A stretch of DNA of 33,784 nucleotides, taken from Lachnospiraceae bacterium. GTDB lineage: Bacteria; Bacillota; Clostridia; Lachnospirales; Lachnospiraceae. Where the stretch lies: NCBI GenBank assembly GCA_015258095.1, contig JABZIV010000023.1, positions 1-33,784 of the forward strand, written 5' to 3'. Below are positions 1 to 8,278 of the stretch, piece after piece. The first letter of the stretch is position 1, and each line of letters opens with the position of its first letter. Below the pieces are notes generated by a model that saw nothing but the letters and a program-made list of their open reading frames with translations, was not told the origin of the DNA and searched no databases. A program made the translations under genes and the position numbers.

Positions 1-182
1 GAATCTAAAAAGCAGACCAGGCGGCCATTGACTCTCACGTATCTTTGAATGAAATGGATGAAAACGGGCCGACAGAAGCAAAAAGCGCTTCCGAGACCGA
101 GGCGGAGAGTACGGGGAAAGAGGGAAAGCCGGAAAGTACCGCGTCGGAAAGCAGTGCGGAAAGCAGTACGAGCGCAGGATAG
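1..182 (+). CDS. C-terminal end of an unidentified gene, read with a -1 frameshift
   Basis: Only the end of a gene is visible. The frame starting at base 1 gives ESKK and then a short tail that stops at 46-48. The frame one base back is closed by a stop at 6-8, but after it runs open to a stop at 180-182. It encodes an acidic Ser/Glu/Thr-rich tail that looks like a natural disordered C-terminus. Reading AAA AAG at 7-12 and slipping back one base joins the two frames. A missing A in the A-run would do the same. The first ATG in the long frame (54) has no ribosome site, so a separate small gene is less likely. The product cannot be named. It lies about 27 bases before queA, in the same direction. 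Confidence 0.4.
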
Positions 183-208
183 TCTTCGCGGGATAGAGGA
201 AGAGGGAA

Positions 209-1234
209 ATGAACACAAAAGATTTTTATTATGATTTACCGAAGGAGCTGATTGCACAGGATCCGCTCCTAAATCGTTCTGCATCCAGACTTCTTGTGAT
301 GGACAGAAAGAGTGGAAAGATAGAACATAAGCATTTTGTGGATGTGCTTGCGTATTTACGGGCAGGAGACTGCCTTGTATTAAACAATACGAAGGTTATT
401 CCGGCTCGTCTTCATGGCGTGAAGGAGGAGACTGGGGCCCATGTGGAAGTTCTGCTTCTTACGAGACACACGGATAAGAGTTGGGAGTGCATTGTTCGTC
501 CGGGGAAAAAATTAAGAAGTGGTGCGAAGATTCTATTTGCGGAGAATCTGTTGTCTGCGACCGTTACCGAGTGCAAGGAAGACGGGAATCGTATTATTGA
601 ATTCCATTTTGAGGGAATTTTTGAAGAAATTCTGGATCAGCTCGGAGAGATGCCGCTTCCTCCTTATATCACAAAGCAGCTTTCGGATAAGACCCGGTAC
701 AATACCGTCTATGCGAAGGAAGAAGGTTCTGCCGCGGCACCGACTGCGGGACTCCATTGGACGAAGGAACTGCTTGAAAAGGTACAGGAGAAGGGCGTGA
801 AGATTGCTTATGTCACCCTCCATGTCGGACTGGGAACCTTTCGTCCGGTGAAGGTGGAGGATGTAGAAAAGCATCATATGCATTCGGAACTGTATATCAT
901 AGATAAGGAAACCGCAGACTTAATCAACAGCACGAAGCAATCCGGTGGAAGAATTATCTGCACGGGAACCACTTCCTGTAGAACGATTGAATCCAATGCC
1001 GATGAGAACGGTGTTCTTCATCCCGGAAGTGCCTGGACGGACATTTTTATCTATCCGGGATACCGCTTTAAAGTGATGGACGGACTTATCACCAACTTCC
1101 ATCTGCCGGAGTCCACCCTTATCATGCTGGTTTCCGCCTTTTCCACCAGGGAAAATATTTTGCATGCTTATCAGGAGGCGGTGAAAGAGAAGTACAGATT
1201 CTTCAGTTTCGGGGATGCCATGTTTATTCACTAG
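209..1234 (+). CDS. queA: S-adenosylmethionine:tRNA ribosyltransferase-isomerase QueA
   Basis: QueA transfers and isomerises the ribosyl group of S-adenosylmethionine onto preQ1 at the wobble position of tRNAs with GUN anticodons, giving epoxyqueuosine. The 341-residue length is standard for the family. Recognisable stretches are the N-terminal DFYYDLPKELIAQDP, DCLVLNNTKVIPARLHG, the AAPTAGLHWTKELL block near residues 177-190, HVGLGTFRPV and the C-terminal GLITNFHLPESTLIMLVSAF. The ATG follows a GGAAGAGGGAA ribosome site. It heads a + strand run with the pseudouridine synthase and ligA. The start overlaps nothing, and no promoter was recognised, so it is probably co-transcribed from upstream. 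The assignment is secure. Confidence 0.97.
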   Translation: MNTKDFYYDLPKELIAQDPLLNRSASRLLVMDRKSGKIEHKHFVDVLAYLRAGDCLVLNNTKVIPARLHGVKEETGAHVEVLLLTRHTDKSWECIVRPGKKLRSGAKILFAENLLSATVTECKEDGNRIIEFHFEGIFEEILDQLGEMPLPPYITKQLSDKTRYNTVYAKEEGSAAAPTAGLHWTKELLEKVQEKGVKIAYVTLHVGLGTFRPVKVEDVEKHHMHSELYIIDKETADLINSTKQSGGRIICTGTTSCRTIESNADENGVLHPGSAWTDIFIYPGYRFKVMDGLITNFHLPESTLIMLVSAFSTRENILHAYQEAVKEKYRFFSFGDAMFIH

Positions 1235-1251
1235 GCGAGTTTTCGTGGTTT

Positions 1252-1297
1252 ATAAACAAGTTAGAGCGCATTGGATAAACAAGTTAGAGTGCATTGG
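1252..1297 (+). repeat. 23-bp tandem duplication before the pseudouridine synthase gene
   Basis: Two adjacent 23-bp copies (1252-1274 and 1275-1297) differ at one base, C at 1266 and T at 1289. The second copy runs into the ribosome site (GGAG, 1296-1299) of the next gene. It is probably a simple local duplication. Confidence 0.8.
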
Positions 1298-1305
1298 AGA
1301 AAGAT

Positions 1306-2028
1306 ATGCGAATCAATAAATGGCTTTCCGCGATGGGGATTTGCTCAAGAAGAGAGGCGGACCGATTGATTTCCGAAGGAAAGATCAAGGTAAACGGAGA
1401 GCCGGCAAGCCTTGGGATGGAGATTAGCGGAGAGGAAGAAATAGAGATTGCCGGAGAGCGGATTTCCGGACAGGGAGAAAGGCGGGAGAAGCCGAAAGCG
1501 GTACTCCTTGCCTACTATAAGCCGCGCGGAGTGATTTGCACGACAGGAGAGAAGGACAGAGGGAAAAATGTCATTGAGGATATGCAGTATCCCGAACGCA
1601 TTTATCCGATTGGGCGTCTCGATAAGGATTCCGAAGGCCTCCTCCTTCTCACAAATCAGGGAGAACTGGTGAATGCCATCAACCGTTCCCGCTTTGAGAA
1701 GGAGAAAGAGTATATCGTGACCGTGGACAAGGACATTACGAAACACTTTCTGAAGGAGATGGAGAAAGGGGTATTTCTTCCTGAATTGGAACGAACGACG
1801 AAGCCCTGCACGGTTTTTCAGGAAGAGAAGATTCCTGTTGCTCAGAGAAAGAGGCAGTTCCATATCGTGCTCACGGAAGGCTTGAACCGACAGATTCGAA
1901 GAATGTGTGAAGCGCTCGGGTATCAGGTTTGCAAGTTAAAAAGAGTGCGGATTATGCAGCTTACGATAGACGGATTAAAGCCCGGTATGTATCGGGAAAT
2001 CAGCAAAGAAGAACTTGGTCTTTTCTAA
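1306..2028 (+). CDS. rluF: 23S rRNA pseudouridine synthase, RluF-like (RsuA family)
   Basis: This enzyme isomerises a uridine in rRNA to pseudouridine. An N-terminal S4 RNA-binding domain (MRINKWLSAMGICSRREADRLI) is followed by the RsuA-type catalytic domain. The catalytic Asp lies in GRLDKDSEGLLLLT, and EGLNRQIRRMCEALGYQV is the second family signature. The NRQIRRMCE and LKRVRIMQL wording and the length match RluF (position 2604 in Escherichia coli numbering) better than RluB or RsuA, but the target site is inferred. A TTG at 1294 would add four residues. The ATG at 1306 is preferred because GGAG at 1296-1299 sits at proper spacing from it. The gene lies between queA and ligA on the same strand. 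Confidence 0.9.
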   Translation: MRINKWLSAMGICSRREADRLISEGKIKVNGEPASLGMEISGEEEIEIAGERISGQGERREKPKAVLLAYYKPRGVICTTGEKDRGKNVIEDMQYPERIYPIGRLDKDSEGLLLLTNQGELVNAINRSRFEKEKEYIVTVDKDITKHFLKEMEKGVFLPELERTTKPCTVFQEEKIPVAQRKRQFHIVLTEGLNRQIRRMCEALGYQVCKLKRVRIMQLTIDGLKPGMYREISKEELGLF

Positions 2029-2087
2029 GAGAGAAGAATAGTGCGCGACCTGGAGACGGGCTTACGAGTGATGAGTAGAAAAGGGAC

Positions 2088-4055
2088 ATGATGGAGAAGA
2101 GAAAACGGATAGAGGAGCTCATAGAACTACTGAATAAGGCGGGAAAGGCATACTATGAGGAGGGAAGAGAAATCCTCTCCAATCTGGAGTATGATAAGGC
2201 GTATGATGAACTGCTTTCTTTAGAGAAGGAAACAGGGATAGTTCTTGCCGGGAGTCCGAGTCAGAATGTCGGGTATGCAGTCGCGACGGCTTTACCGAAG
2301 GAGGCACATGAAAGCCCGATGCTGTCCCTCGATAAGACGAAGTCGGTAGAGGAGTTGGAAAATTTCCTCGGAGAGCAAAAGGGGATTCTCTCCTGGAAAC
2401 TCGACGGTCTTACCGTAGTCATGACGTATGAAGGCGGAGAACTTGTGAAGGCGGTGACGAGAGGAAATGGGAGAATCGGGGAAATTGTTACCGAAAATGC
2501 CAAGCGTTTTCGAAATCTTCCGCTGCAAATTCCTTTTCAGGGAAGGCTGGTGATTCGGGGAGAAGCGCTGATTCGCTATTCTGATTTTGAGAAAATCAAT
2601 GAAGAGCTCCCGGAAGAAGGGGCGAAGTATAAGAATCCGAGAAACCTCTGCTCCGGATCCGTTCGGCAGCTCGATCCGAGGATTACCTGGGAAAGAAAGG
2701 TACAGTTTTGTCCGTTTACCCTGGTTTCAGCAGAAGGCGGATCTCCAACACCTGATTTCCATAACAGCCACGAGGAAGAATTTCTGTTTTTGGAAGCGCA
2801 GGGATTTTCCGTAGTGGGCAGAAGAATGGTGAGAAGGGGAGAGTTAAAGGAAGCGGTCGCCGCCTTTTCCAAGCAGGTTCGAGAAAATGATTTTCCGTCC
2901 GACGGCTTAGTCCTCCTCATGGATGATATTGCCTACGGAAAGAGCCTCGGGACGACTGCCAAGTTTCCCAGGAATGCACTTGCTTTTAAGTGGGAAGATG
3001 AGGAAGAGAAGACGACTCTTCGGGAAGTGGAATGGTCTCCCAGTAGAACAGGGTTGATTAATCCGGTGGCTATCTTTGATCCGGTGGAACTGGAGGGAAC
3101 GATAGTCAGCCGGGCGAGTCTCCATAATCTCAGCTACATAGAAGATTTAGCACTGGGAATCGGAGATACGGTAACCGTATATAAAGCCAATATGATTATT
3201 CCCCAGATTGGAGAGAATCTGACGAAGTCGGGAAAACTTCCGATTCCGGGGGCTTGTCCGGCTTGCGGGAAAGAGACAAAAATCGTACAGGACAAAGAAG
3301 CGAAAATGCTCTACTGCAAGAATCCGGAATGTCCGGCGAAGCATATCAAGCAGTTTGCCCTCTTTGTCAGTAGAGACGCCTTGAATATCGAAGGTCTTTC
3401 GGAAATGAGTCTGGAGAAGTTTATCGGACGCGGCTTCATTCATGATTTTCCGGATCTCTTCTTCCTTGCAAAATACCGGGAAGAAATTATTTCCATGGAA
3501 GGCTTTGGGAAGAAGTCGTTTGAAAAATTGATGGAGAATATAGAAAAAGCAAAAGACACCACGCTCGCCCGACTTCTCTACGGATTGGGCATCGGCGGAA
3601 TCGGGGCAAGCAATGCAAGGCTGGTATCCGAAGCGTTTCGGGAAGATCCGGAACTGCTTATCCATGCGGACAAGGAAAGTCTTCTTTCCATTAAGGGGAT
3701 GGGAGAAGTTCTCTCAGAGAGTATTGTGCGTTATTTTCAGGAAGAGGAAAATCTGGAGCGTTTTCGAAAACTGCTCGGTCTCTTGCGTCTCCACAAAGAA
3801 GAGAAGAGAGAACTTGCCGCTCTCTCCGGGAAAGTGATTGTGATTACCGGTTCTCTGGAACATTTTCATAACAGAAAGGAACTGGAGGAGGAGATAAGAA
3901 AGGCAGGGGCGACTACCGCTTCCTCCGTTTCGAAGAATACGGATTATCTCATTAACAATGATAGGAATTCCGGCAGCAGTAAAAATAAGAAAGCACAGGA
4001 ACTCGGCATTCCGATTCTTTCGGAAGAAGATTTTCTGCGTTTACTGGAACAGTAA
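2088..4055 (+). CDS. ligA: NAD-dependent DNA ligase LigA
   Basis: LigA seals nicks in duplex DNA using NAD+ in replication and repair. The 655 residues show the full order. An N-terminal Ia-like region (YEEGREILSNLEYDKAYDEL) is followed by the adenylation motif KLDG with the nucleophile Lys at about residue 104. The OB fold comes next, then a four-Cys zinc finger (CPAC and CKNPEC, about 395-420), helix-hairpin-helix repeats and a C-terminal BRCT domain starting near LSGKVIVITGS. It differs from the textbook form in the adenylation domain, with TRGNG in place of TRGDG and WKLDGLTVVM in place of PKLDGLAI. I recall this pattern in Lachnospiraceae ligases, so it need not mean loss of function. 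Two ATGs in a row begin the gene, at 2088 and 2091. Confidence 0.95.
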   Translation: MMEKRKRIEELIELLNKAGKAYYEEGREILSNLEYDKAYDELLSLEKETGIVLAGSPSQNVGYAVATALPKEAHESPMLSLDKTKSVEELENFLGEQKGILSWKLDGLTVVMTYEGGELVKAVTRGNGRIGEIVTENAKRFRNLPLQIPFQGRLVIRGEALIRYSDFEKINEELPEEGAKYKNPRNLCSGSVRQLDPRITWERKVQFCPFTLVSAEGGSPTPDFHNSHEEEFLFLEAQGFSVVGRRMVRRGELKEAVAAFSKQVRENDFPSDGLVLLMDDIAYGKSLGTTAKFPRNALAFKWEDEEEKTTLREVEWSPSRTGLINPVAIFDPVELEGTIVSRASLHNLSYIEDLALGIGDTVTVYKANMIIPQIGENLTKSGKLPIPGACPACGKETKIVQDKEAKMLYCKNPECPAKHIKQFALFVSRDALNIEGLSEMSLEKFIGRGFIHDFPDLFFLAKYREEIISMEGFGKKSFEKLMENIEKAKDTTLARLLYGLGIGGIGASNARLVSEAFREDPELLIHADKESLLSIKGMGEVLSESIVRYFQEEENLERFRKLLGLLRLHKEEKRELAALSGKVIVITGSLEHFHNRKELEEEIRKAGATTASSVSKNTDYLINNDRNSGSSKNKKAQELGIPILSEEDFLRLLEQ

Positions 4056-4087
4056 AGAAATGCTTTAGCTAGAGAGGAAGCGGGACC

Positions 4088-4975
4088 ATGTCTTTTCAGA
4101 ATTATGATTTGTATTTTCCTAATTTGCATATTGGAATCGAACACCTGGTAAATCACATCAGTATTTTCGGGTTTCCCATTGCGTTTTACGGGATGATTAT
4201 TGGCTGCGGGATGTTGCTTGGACTTTTTGTTGCAACGAAAGAGTATGTCCGGAGCGGATACAAGGCGGATGATATTCAGGATTTTGCCCTTTGGGTCATT
4301 GTTCTCGGCATCATCGGAGCGAGAATCTATTATGTCATTTTTGAATGGGACTACTATTCGAAGCATCTTCTGGAAATTCCGAATATTCGTCAGGGCGGAC
4401 TTGCCATCTACGGAGGCGTTTTGATGGCTCTTTTTACCTGTATTGTCTACACGAGGAAGAAGAAGCTGGATTTTTTTCCGATGGCGGATGCCGGTGTTCT
4501 CGGTCTTATTCTGGGGCAGGCAATCGGCCGATGGGGAAATTTCTTCAATGCGGAAGCTTTCGGAGGGTATACGGATTCTCTTCTTGCCATGCGAATCAAG
4601 GAATCCATTGTGAATCCTGCCATGATCAATGAGAATGTTCGCTCGCATATTTTGCTTTTGGACGATATCAGTTATATTCAGGTTCATCCGACCTTTCTTT
4701 ATGAGAGCGTATGGAATCTTTGCGTGTTTTTCTTTCTCCTTTGGTTTTCCAAGAGGAAGAAGTTTAAAGGACAGGTTTTTCTTCTGTATCTCGGTCTGTA
4801 TGGTTTTGGAAGATTCTTTATCGAGGGACTGCGTGCGGATTCCCTGATGTTGTTTGGGACGGGCATAGCCGTGTCTCAGGCACTTTCTCTGGTACTGGTG
4901 CTTGCCAGTGTAATTTTACAGATTTTCTTTTTGAAGAAAAATAGCAGCGCGGAGCAGGAGGATGAAAAGGAATAG
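4088..4975 (+). CDS. lgt: Prolipoprotein diacylglyceryl transferase Lgt
   Basis: Lgt is an integral membrane enzyme that moves diacylglycerol from phosphatidylglycerol to the lipobox Cys of prolipoproteins, the first step of lipoprotein maturation. The 295-residue protein has about seven hydrophobic segments. The family signature GQAIGRWGNFFNAEAFG lies near residues 142-158 and includes the essential Arg. HPTFLYES and LYGFGRFFIEGLR are further Lgt blocks. The ATG follows GAGAGGAAGCGG. It ends the + strand run that began with queA and is closed by the terminator at 5002-5047. Likely clients in this window are the lipoproteins encoded at 10106 and at 26533 (- strand). Confidence 0.95.
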   Translation: MSFQNYDLYFPNLHIGIEHLVNHISIFGFPIAFYGMIIGCGMLLGLFVATKEYVRSGYKADDIQDFALWVIVLGIIGARIYYVIFEWDYYSKHLLEIPNIRQGGLAIYGGVLMALFTCIVYTRKKKLDFFPMADAGVLGLILGQAIGRWGNFFNAEAFGGYTDSLLAMRIKESIVNPAMINENVRSHILLLDDISYIQVHPTFLYESVWNLCVFFFLLWFSKRKKFKGQVFLLYLGLYGFGRFFIEGLRADSLMLFGTGIAVSQALSLVLVLASVILQIFFLKKNSSAEQEDEKE

Positions 4976-5001
4976 AACCGGGAAAAGAGGAATAGCAATA
5001 G

Positions 5002-5047
5002 AAAAATCTGTACGGAGACGGGAGTTCAGTCTCTGTACAGATTTTTT
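5002..5047. terminator. Bidirectional rho-independent terminator between lgt and the chemoreceptor gene
   Basis: An 18-bp stem (5002-5019 with 5029-5046, one G-U pair) closes a 9-base loop. Its outer pairs are A/T runs, so each strand ends in a U tract. It lies between two convergent genes and can stop transcription from both sides. Confidence 0.9.
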
Positions 5048-5072
5048 GCTGTCTTATCCGCTTCTTTCCGGA

Positions 5073-7292
5073 TTAGTCTTCGCGTTCAATAACCTGGAAC
5101 TTGGATACCAGTTCATTCATGATATTGGCTTGTCCGGATAGCTCTTCCGATGCGGCGGCGGATTCTTCTGCCGTTGCGGAGTTAGTCTGTACGACAGAAG
5201 AGATTTGGTCGGCTCCGACAGTCAGTTGCCGGATTCCCTCCGCTTCCTCTTCAGAAGCCTTTGTAATCTTCTCAATGATATCGCTGATACTCTTTGTCTT
5301 TACTTTTACCTCTTCCATCGAATCGGCTGTTTCCCGGCTGATTTTCGCGCCTCTTTCTACCGCGTTGATGGTTTCTTCAATCAGATTACTGGTGTTTTGT
5401 GCCGCTTTTGCAGATTTCTGTGCAAGATTTCCGACTTCATCCGCAACCACGGCAAAGCCTTTCCCGGCTTCTCCGGCACGTGCGGCTTCAATCGCGGCAT
5501 TCAGAGAGAGGATATTGGTCTGGAAAGCAATGTCGTCAATCGTCTTAATAATCTTACTGATTTCATTGGATTTATCCGTAATTTCCTGCATTGCAGTAGA
5601 CATTTCTCTCATCTTCTGGTTACTTGTTTCTACTGCATGACCGGCAGCCATACTTAACTGATTTGCCTCTACAGACTGATCCGCCGTACTTTTTATTTTG
5701 GCGGAAATATCGTTCATGGTAGCACCGAGCTCCTGAATGGAGGAAGCCTGCTCGGTTGCTCCCTGTGAGAGAGCCTGTGCACTGCTGGAAACCTGTTCGG
5801 CGCCGCCGTTCACCTCTTCTGCGGAATTTTTAATTTCCGTCATGGTGTTTGAGAGGTCCGTCGTGATATCCCGAAGGGCAAGCAGTAAGGGCTTATAATC
5901 TCCCGGATACTTTGTTTCGTCAGAGAGATCCACGCGGAAGTCCCCGCCGGCTATAGAAGCCAGTTTTTCGTTCAGGTCACTGATGATTTCCTTTATTCTG
6001 AACGTAACCTTCTTAAAAGAGTCCGCAAGATGGCCGATTTCATCTTGCTTGTTGTACTTCACTTCTACATTTAAGTTTCCGTCTGCAACCTTGTCGCCGA
6101 CACCGGCAATTTTCTTCAAGGGATCCAAGTTCTTCTTTACCAAGAAATAGGTACAAACGATGAGAAGAAGGGTTCCCAGCAAACCAATCAGGGATGCAGT
6201 GGTAATCAGCCTATTGGTGACAGCCTGATAATCGCTGCTTGCGATACTCATAAGACTCCACCAGGTGGTATTTCCAAATGCGGTGGGGGCAAGATAGACT
6301 CTTCTCTTTACACCGGATGTATTGGTGATTTCCATGTGGAAAGATTTTCCTTCCTTCATTTTCTCTTGGATTTTCTGTACCCCGTCTTTATCTACCGCGG
6401 CAGAGAGGTTCTTTCCCTTAAGAGCCTCGTTGGAAACGAACATAAAGTTTCCGCTATCGTCCATTACTGAGGTGAAGAGGCTCGGGAAACGGCTGTCTGC
6501 GTGCTTTAATACATCAAAGGCGGCGAGGTCCAACTCGATGGTGATTACCCCTTTGAAGTCGTTCTTATCGACAATCGGATCACAGATCGTAATCACCGTT
6601 TTGGAAGGATCTTCGTCCAGAGTGTAAGCGGAAGTAATGGTCGGTTTCAGGGTCTCTTTCGCCGTTGTATAATAGTCTTTATCTTTGTAGTAGCTGTAGG
6701 GATAATTGATGATGTTTCTGCTTTTTACACTCTGAAAAGTCATGTAGGGAGCAAAATCCGTTACGCCGTCAATTACCTTGTTCGGCTCGAAAAAGTAACC
6801 GATTCCGGTAACATGAGGGTTACTTTGAATGGTGGCGTACATCGTATCCATCATAACGACTTCAAGATTGTAGCGACTTGCCGGAACGGCACGGTCAATG
6901 ATACGAGAGCGAAATGTTGTTCCGGACATGGGGCTGATGGTCTGGGGAATTAGGTTATCTCCATCTTTCGATACGATGGTCCATGGATTTCCCGGAACGC
7001 CTCCGATGGCATCATTTTGATCCCAGACGAAGCTGATGGCTTCTTTCATATTTCCGGAAAGCGTCGTGATCTCTCCCAGGATGTCACTGGTTTTTGCTCC
7101 GGTGAGGGAGAGCATATCATCCATATTTTTGTCGAGGTTCTTCTTGGTGGATTGGCTACCCATATCGACAATGGCGTAGCTAAGGATGAGGATAATGAAA
7201 AATCCCAAAATACCCAGCATAAGAGAGAGGCGCTGGCTCAGGCTCATATTCCCCTTTTTCTTTGGTAAATGTGTCGTGTCCTTCGTTTTCAT
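5073..7292 (-). CDS. Methyl-accepting chemotaxis protein with a dCache-type sensor
   Basis: This is a transmembrane chemoreceptor that would signal through CheW and CheA. From the ATG at 7292 it has 739 residues. A membrane segment at about 20-42 is followed by a large extracellular region to about 360 that fits a double Cache ligand-binding domain (PWTIVSKDGD, YFFEPN, YPYSYYKDKDYY, GVITIELDL). A second membrane segment lies near 365-387, then a HAMP domain, and a long coiled-coil signalling domain whose hairpin tip contains IDDIAFQTNILSLNAAIEAARAGEAGKGFAVVADEV (split here by the reader only for length: IDDIAFQTNILSLN then AAIEAARAGEAGKGFAV). Upstream in-frame codons would add ten residues, but AAGGAAGG seven bases before the internal ATG decides this start. 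No CheR-binding pentapeptide ends the protein. No other chemotaxis or flagellar gene is visible, so the ligand and the output are unknown. Confidence 0.93.
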   Translation of the reverse strand: MKTKDTTHLPKKKGNMSLSQRLSLMLGILGFFIILILSYAIVDMGSQSTKKNLDKNMDDMLSLTGAKTSDILGEITTLSGNMKEAISFVWDQNDAIGGVPGNPWTIVSKDGDNLIPQTISPMSGTTFRSRIIDRAVPASRYNLEVVMMDTMYATIQSNPHVTGIGYFFEPNKVIDGVTDFAPYMTFQSVKSRNIINYPYSYYKDKDYYTTAKETLKPTITSAYTLDEDPSKTVITICDPIVDKNDFKGVITIELDLAAFDVLKHADSRFPSLFTSVMDDSGNFMFVSNEALKGKNLSAAVDKDGVQKIQEKMKEGKSFHMEITNTSGVKRRVYLAPTAFGNTTWWSLMSIASSDYQAVTNRLITTASLIGLLGTLLLIVCTYFLVKKNLDPLKKIAGVGDKVADGNLNVEVKYNKQDEIGHLADSFKKVTFRIKEIISDLNEKLASIAGGDFRVDLSDETKYPGDYKPLLLALRDITTDLSNTMTEIKNSAEEVNGGAEQVSSSAQALSQGATEQASSIQELGATMNDISAKIKSTADQSVEANQLSMAAGHAVETSNQKMREMSTAMQEITDKSNEISKIIKTIDDIAFQTNILSLNAAIEAARAGEAGKGFAVVADEVGNLAQKSAKAAQNTSNLIEETINAVERGAKISRETADSMEEVKVKTKSISDIIEKITKASEEEAEGIRQLTVGADQISSVVQTNSATAEESAAASEELSGQANIMNELVSKFQVIERED

Positions 7293-7519
7293 AATTATTC
7301 CTTCCTTGTATAGATCCTGCACAGCCGCTCTTGATGAGCTTCTGCTTCGACAATCTTCTTCTCCAAAGATGCCGATTGAGTGAGATTTGCCATAGCGAAA
7401 CCGAAAAGTGAATGCGCAAATGGCATATAATAGATTTATATGAAATTCCTATCGACCTATTTCATCTTACTATAATAGAAAAGAGCATAAAATTTGGATC
7501 CGGGAATAAAGAAGGATTG

Positions 7520-7528
7520 TGTTATACT
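7520..7528 (+). promoter_or_regulatory. Possible extended -10 promoter element for the YwlG-like gene
   Basis: TGT followed by TATACT matches the extended -10 pattern. No good -35 box is found at normal spacing. It would give a leader of about 140 bases that includes the purine-rich repeat tract. Confidence 0.3.
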
Positions 7529-7602
7529 TATCTTGTCCTTTGGAGCACCGTGTTCCAGTCAGAAAAAAAGAAATAAGAAAAAGAAAGAAAAGAAGGAAAA
7601 GA

Positions 7603-7649
7603 AGCAAAAGAGCAAAAGAGCAAAAGAGCAAAAGAGCAAAAGAGCAAAG
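7603..7649 (+). repeat. Octanucleotide simple-sequence repeat (AGCAAAAG)5 plus a partial copy
   Basis: Five exact 8-bp units fill 7603-7642 and a shortened sixth follows. The tract ends about 12 bases before the GAAAGGAG ribosome site of the YwlG-like gene. Because 8 is not a multiple of 3 and the tract is outside the likely coding region, copy-number change would alter the leader length rather than the protein. Confidence 0.9.
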
Positions 7650-7673
7650 AAGATAAAGAGGAAAGGAGCGGTT

Positions 7674-8264
7674 ATGCGTGTGGAAAGCGATAAAGCGGAG
7701 AAGATAGATTTAGGGAAATTAGAGACGGATGCATACGTTCTTACTTTAGAGTTCATTGAGAAAGCGAAGCTGAAAGCGGGACAGCTTTTCGTAGTGGGAT
7801 GTTCCAGTTCCGAAGTGATTGGAGAACGAATCGGTACGGAATCCAGCTATTCCGTTGCGAAGGCTCTGTTTCAGGGAATCAACAGAGCGGCAAAGGAGAA
7901 AGAGGTTTCTCTTTGCACACAGTGCTGTGAGCACCTAAACCGGGCAATCATCATAGAGGGCGCTGTTGCGGAAAAGCTCGGTTTCCTGGACGCTATCGTC
8001 AATGTGGTTCCTAAGGAAAAGGCGGGAGGGTCCTTCTCTACGGTAGCATACGAAAGTTTTCACGAGCCGGTCGCGCTGGAACGGGTTCGAACGGACGGGG
8101 GAATGGATATTGGAGATACCTTTATCGGCATGCACTTAAAGGAAGTCGCGGTTCCCTTACGGCTCAGTAAGAATACCCTTGGAGAAGCGCATCTTACGGC
8201 GGCGAGAGTCAGACCGAAGTGTATTGGAGGAGTGAGAGCACAGTATGATGAAAGCTTACTCTAG
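7674..8264 (+). CDS. UPF0340 / YwlG-like protein (TIGR01440, DUF436 family)
   Basis: This is a 196-residue member of the conserved YwlG family found in many Firmicutes. Its biochemical role is not established. Family blocks visible are FVVGCSSSEVIGERIG near the N-terminus, LCTQCCEHLNRA with paired Cys residues near residue 80, and the C-terminal GDTFIGMHLKEVAVPLR and RPKCIGGVRAQYDE. The open frame extends upstream to 7494, but that part is a Lys/Arg-rich translation of the purine repeat tract. The ATG at 7674 has GAAAGGAG at correct spacing and starts where family members normally start. The gene is alone on its strand, between the divergent chemoreceptor and a convergent membrane-protein gene. 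Confidence 0.85.
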   Translation: MRVESDKAEKIDLGKLETDAYVLTLEFIEKAKLKAGQLFVVGCSSSEVIGERIGTESSYSVAKALFQGINRAAKEKEVSLCTQCCEHLNRAIIIEGAVAEKLGFLDAIVNVVPKEKAGGSFSTVAYESFHEPVALERVRTDGGMDIGDTFIGMHLKEVAVPLRLSKNTLGEAHLTAARVRPKCIGGVRAQYDESLL

Positions 8265-8278
8265 GATTTTTCTATGAG

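Larger units (their letters stand above)
7293..7673. other. Intergenic region between divergent chemoreceptor and YwlG-like genes
   Basis: This 381-bp stretch carries no convincing gene. On the + strand there is a TATAAT at 7471-7476 without a good -35 box. A TATACT at 7523-7528 is preceded by TGT, which fits an extended -10 promoter for the downstream gene. From about 7561 to 7672 the + strand is almost all purine and contains the 8-bp tandem repeat listed separately. I could not find a good promoter for the - strand chemoreceptor, including a sigma-28 type. Confidence 0.5.

Noticed and set aside
49..234. Arg/Lys-rich open frame of 61 residues before queA
   Set aside because: It is out of frame with the acidic tail at 9-182, overlaps the queA start and has no ribosome site; the extreme Arg content is typical of a shadow frame.
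3944..4687. 247-codon open frame on the - strand over ligA and lgt
   Set aside because: It is antisense to two certain genes, has no ribosome site and shows no family motif.
7400..7480. Sigma-28 type promoter for the chemoreceptor
   Set aside because: A GTCGATAG sequence on the - strand resembles the -10 consensus, but no TAAA lies at the required 15-base distance.
7494..7673. N-terminal extension of the YwlG-like gene
   Set aside because: It translates the purine repeat tract into Lys/Arg repeats and is not part of the family; the ATG at 7674 has the ribosome site.
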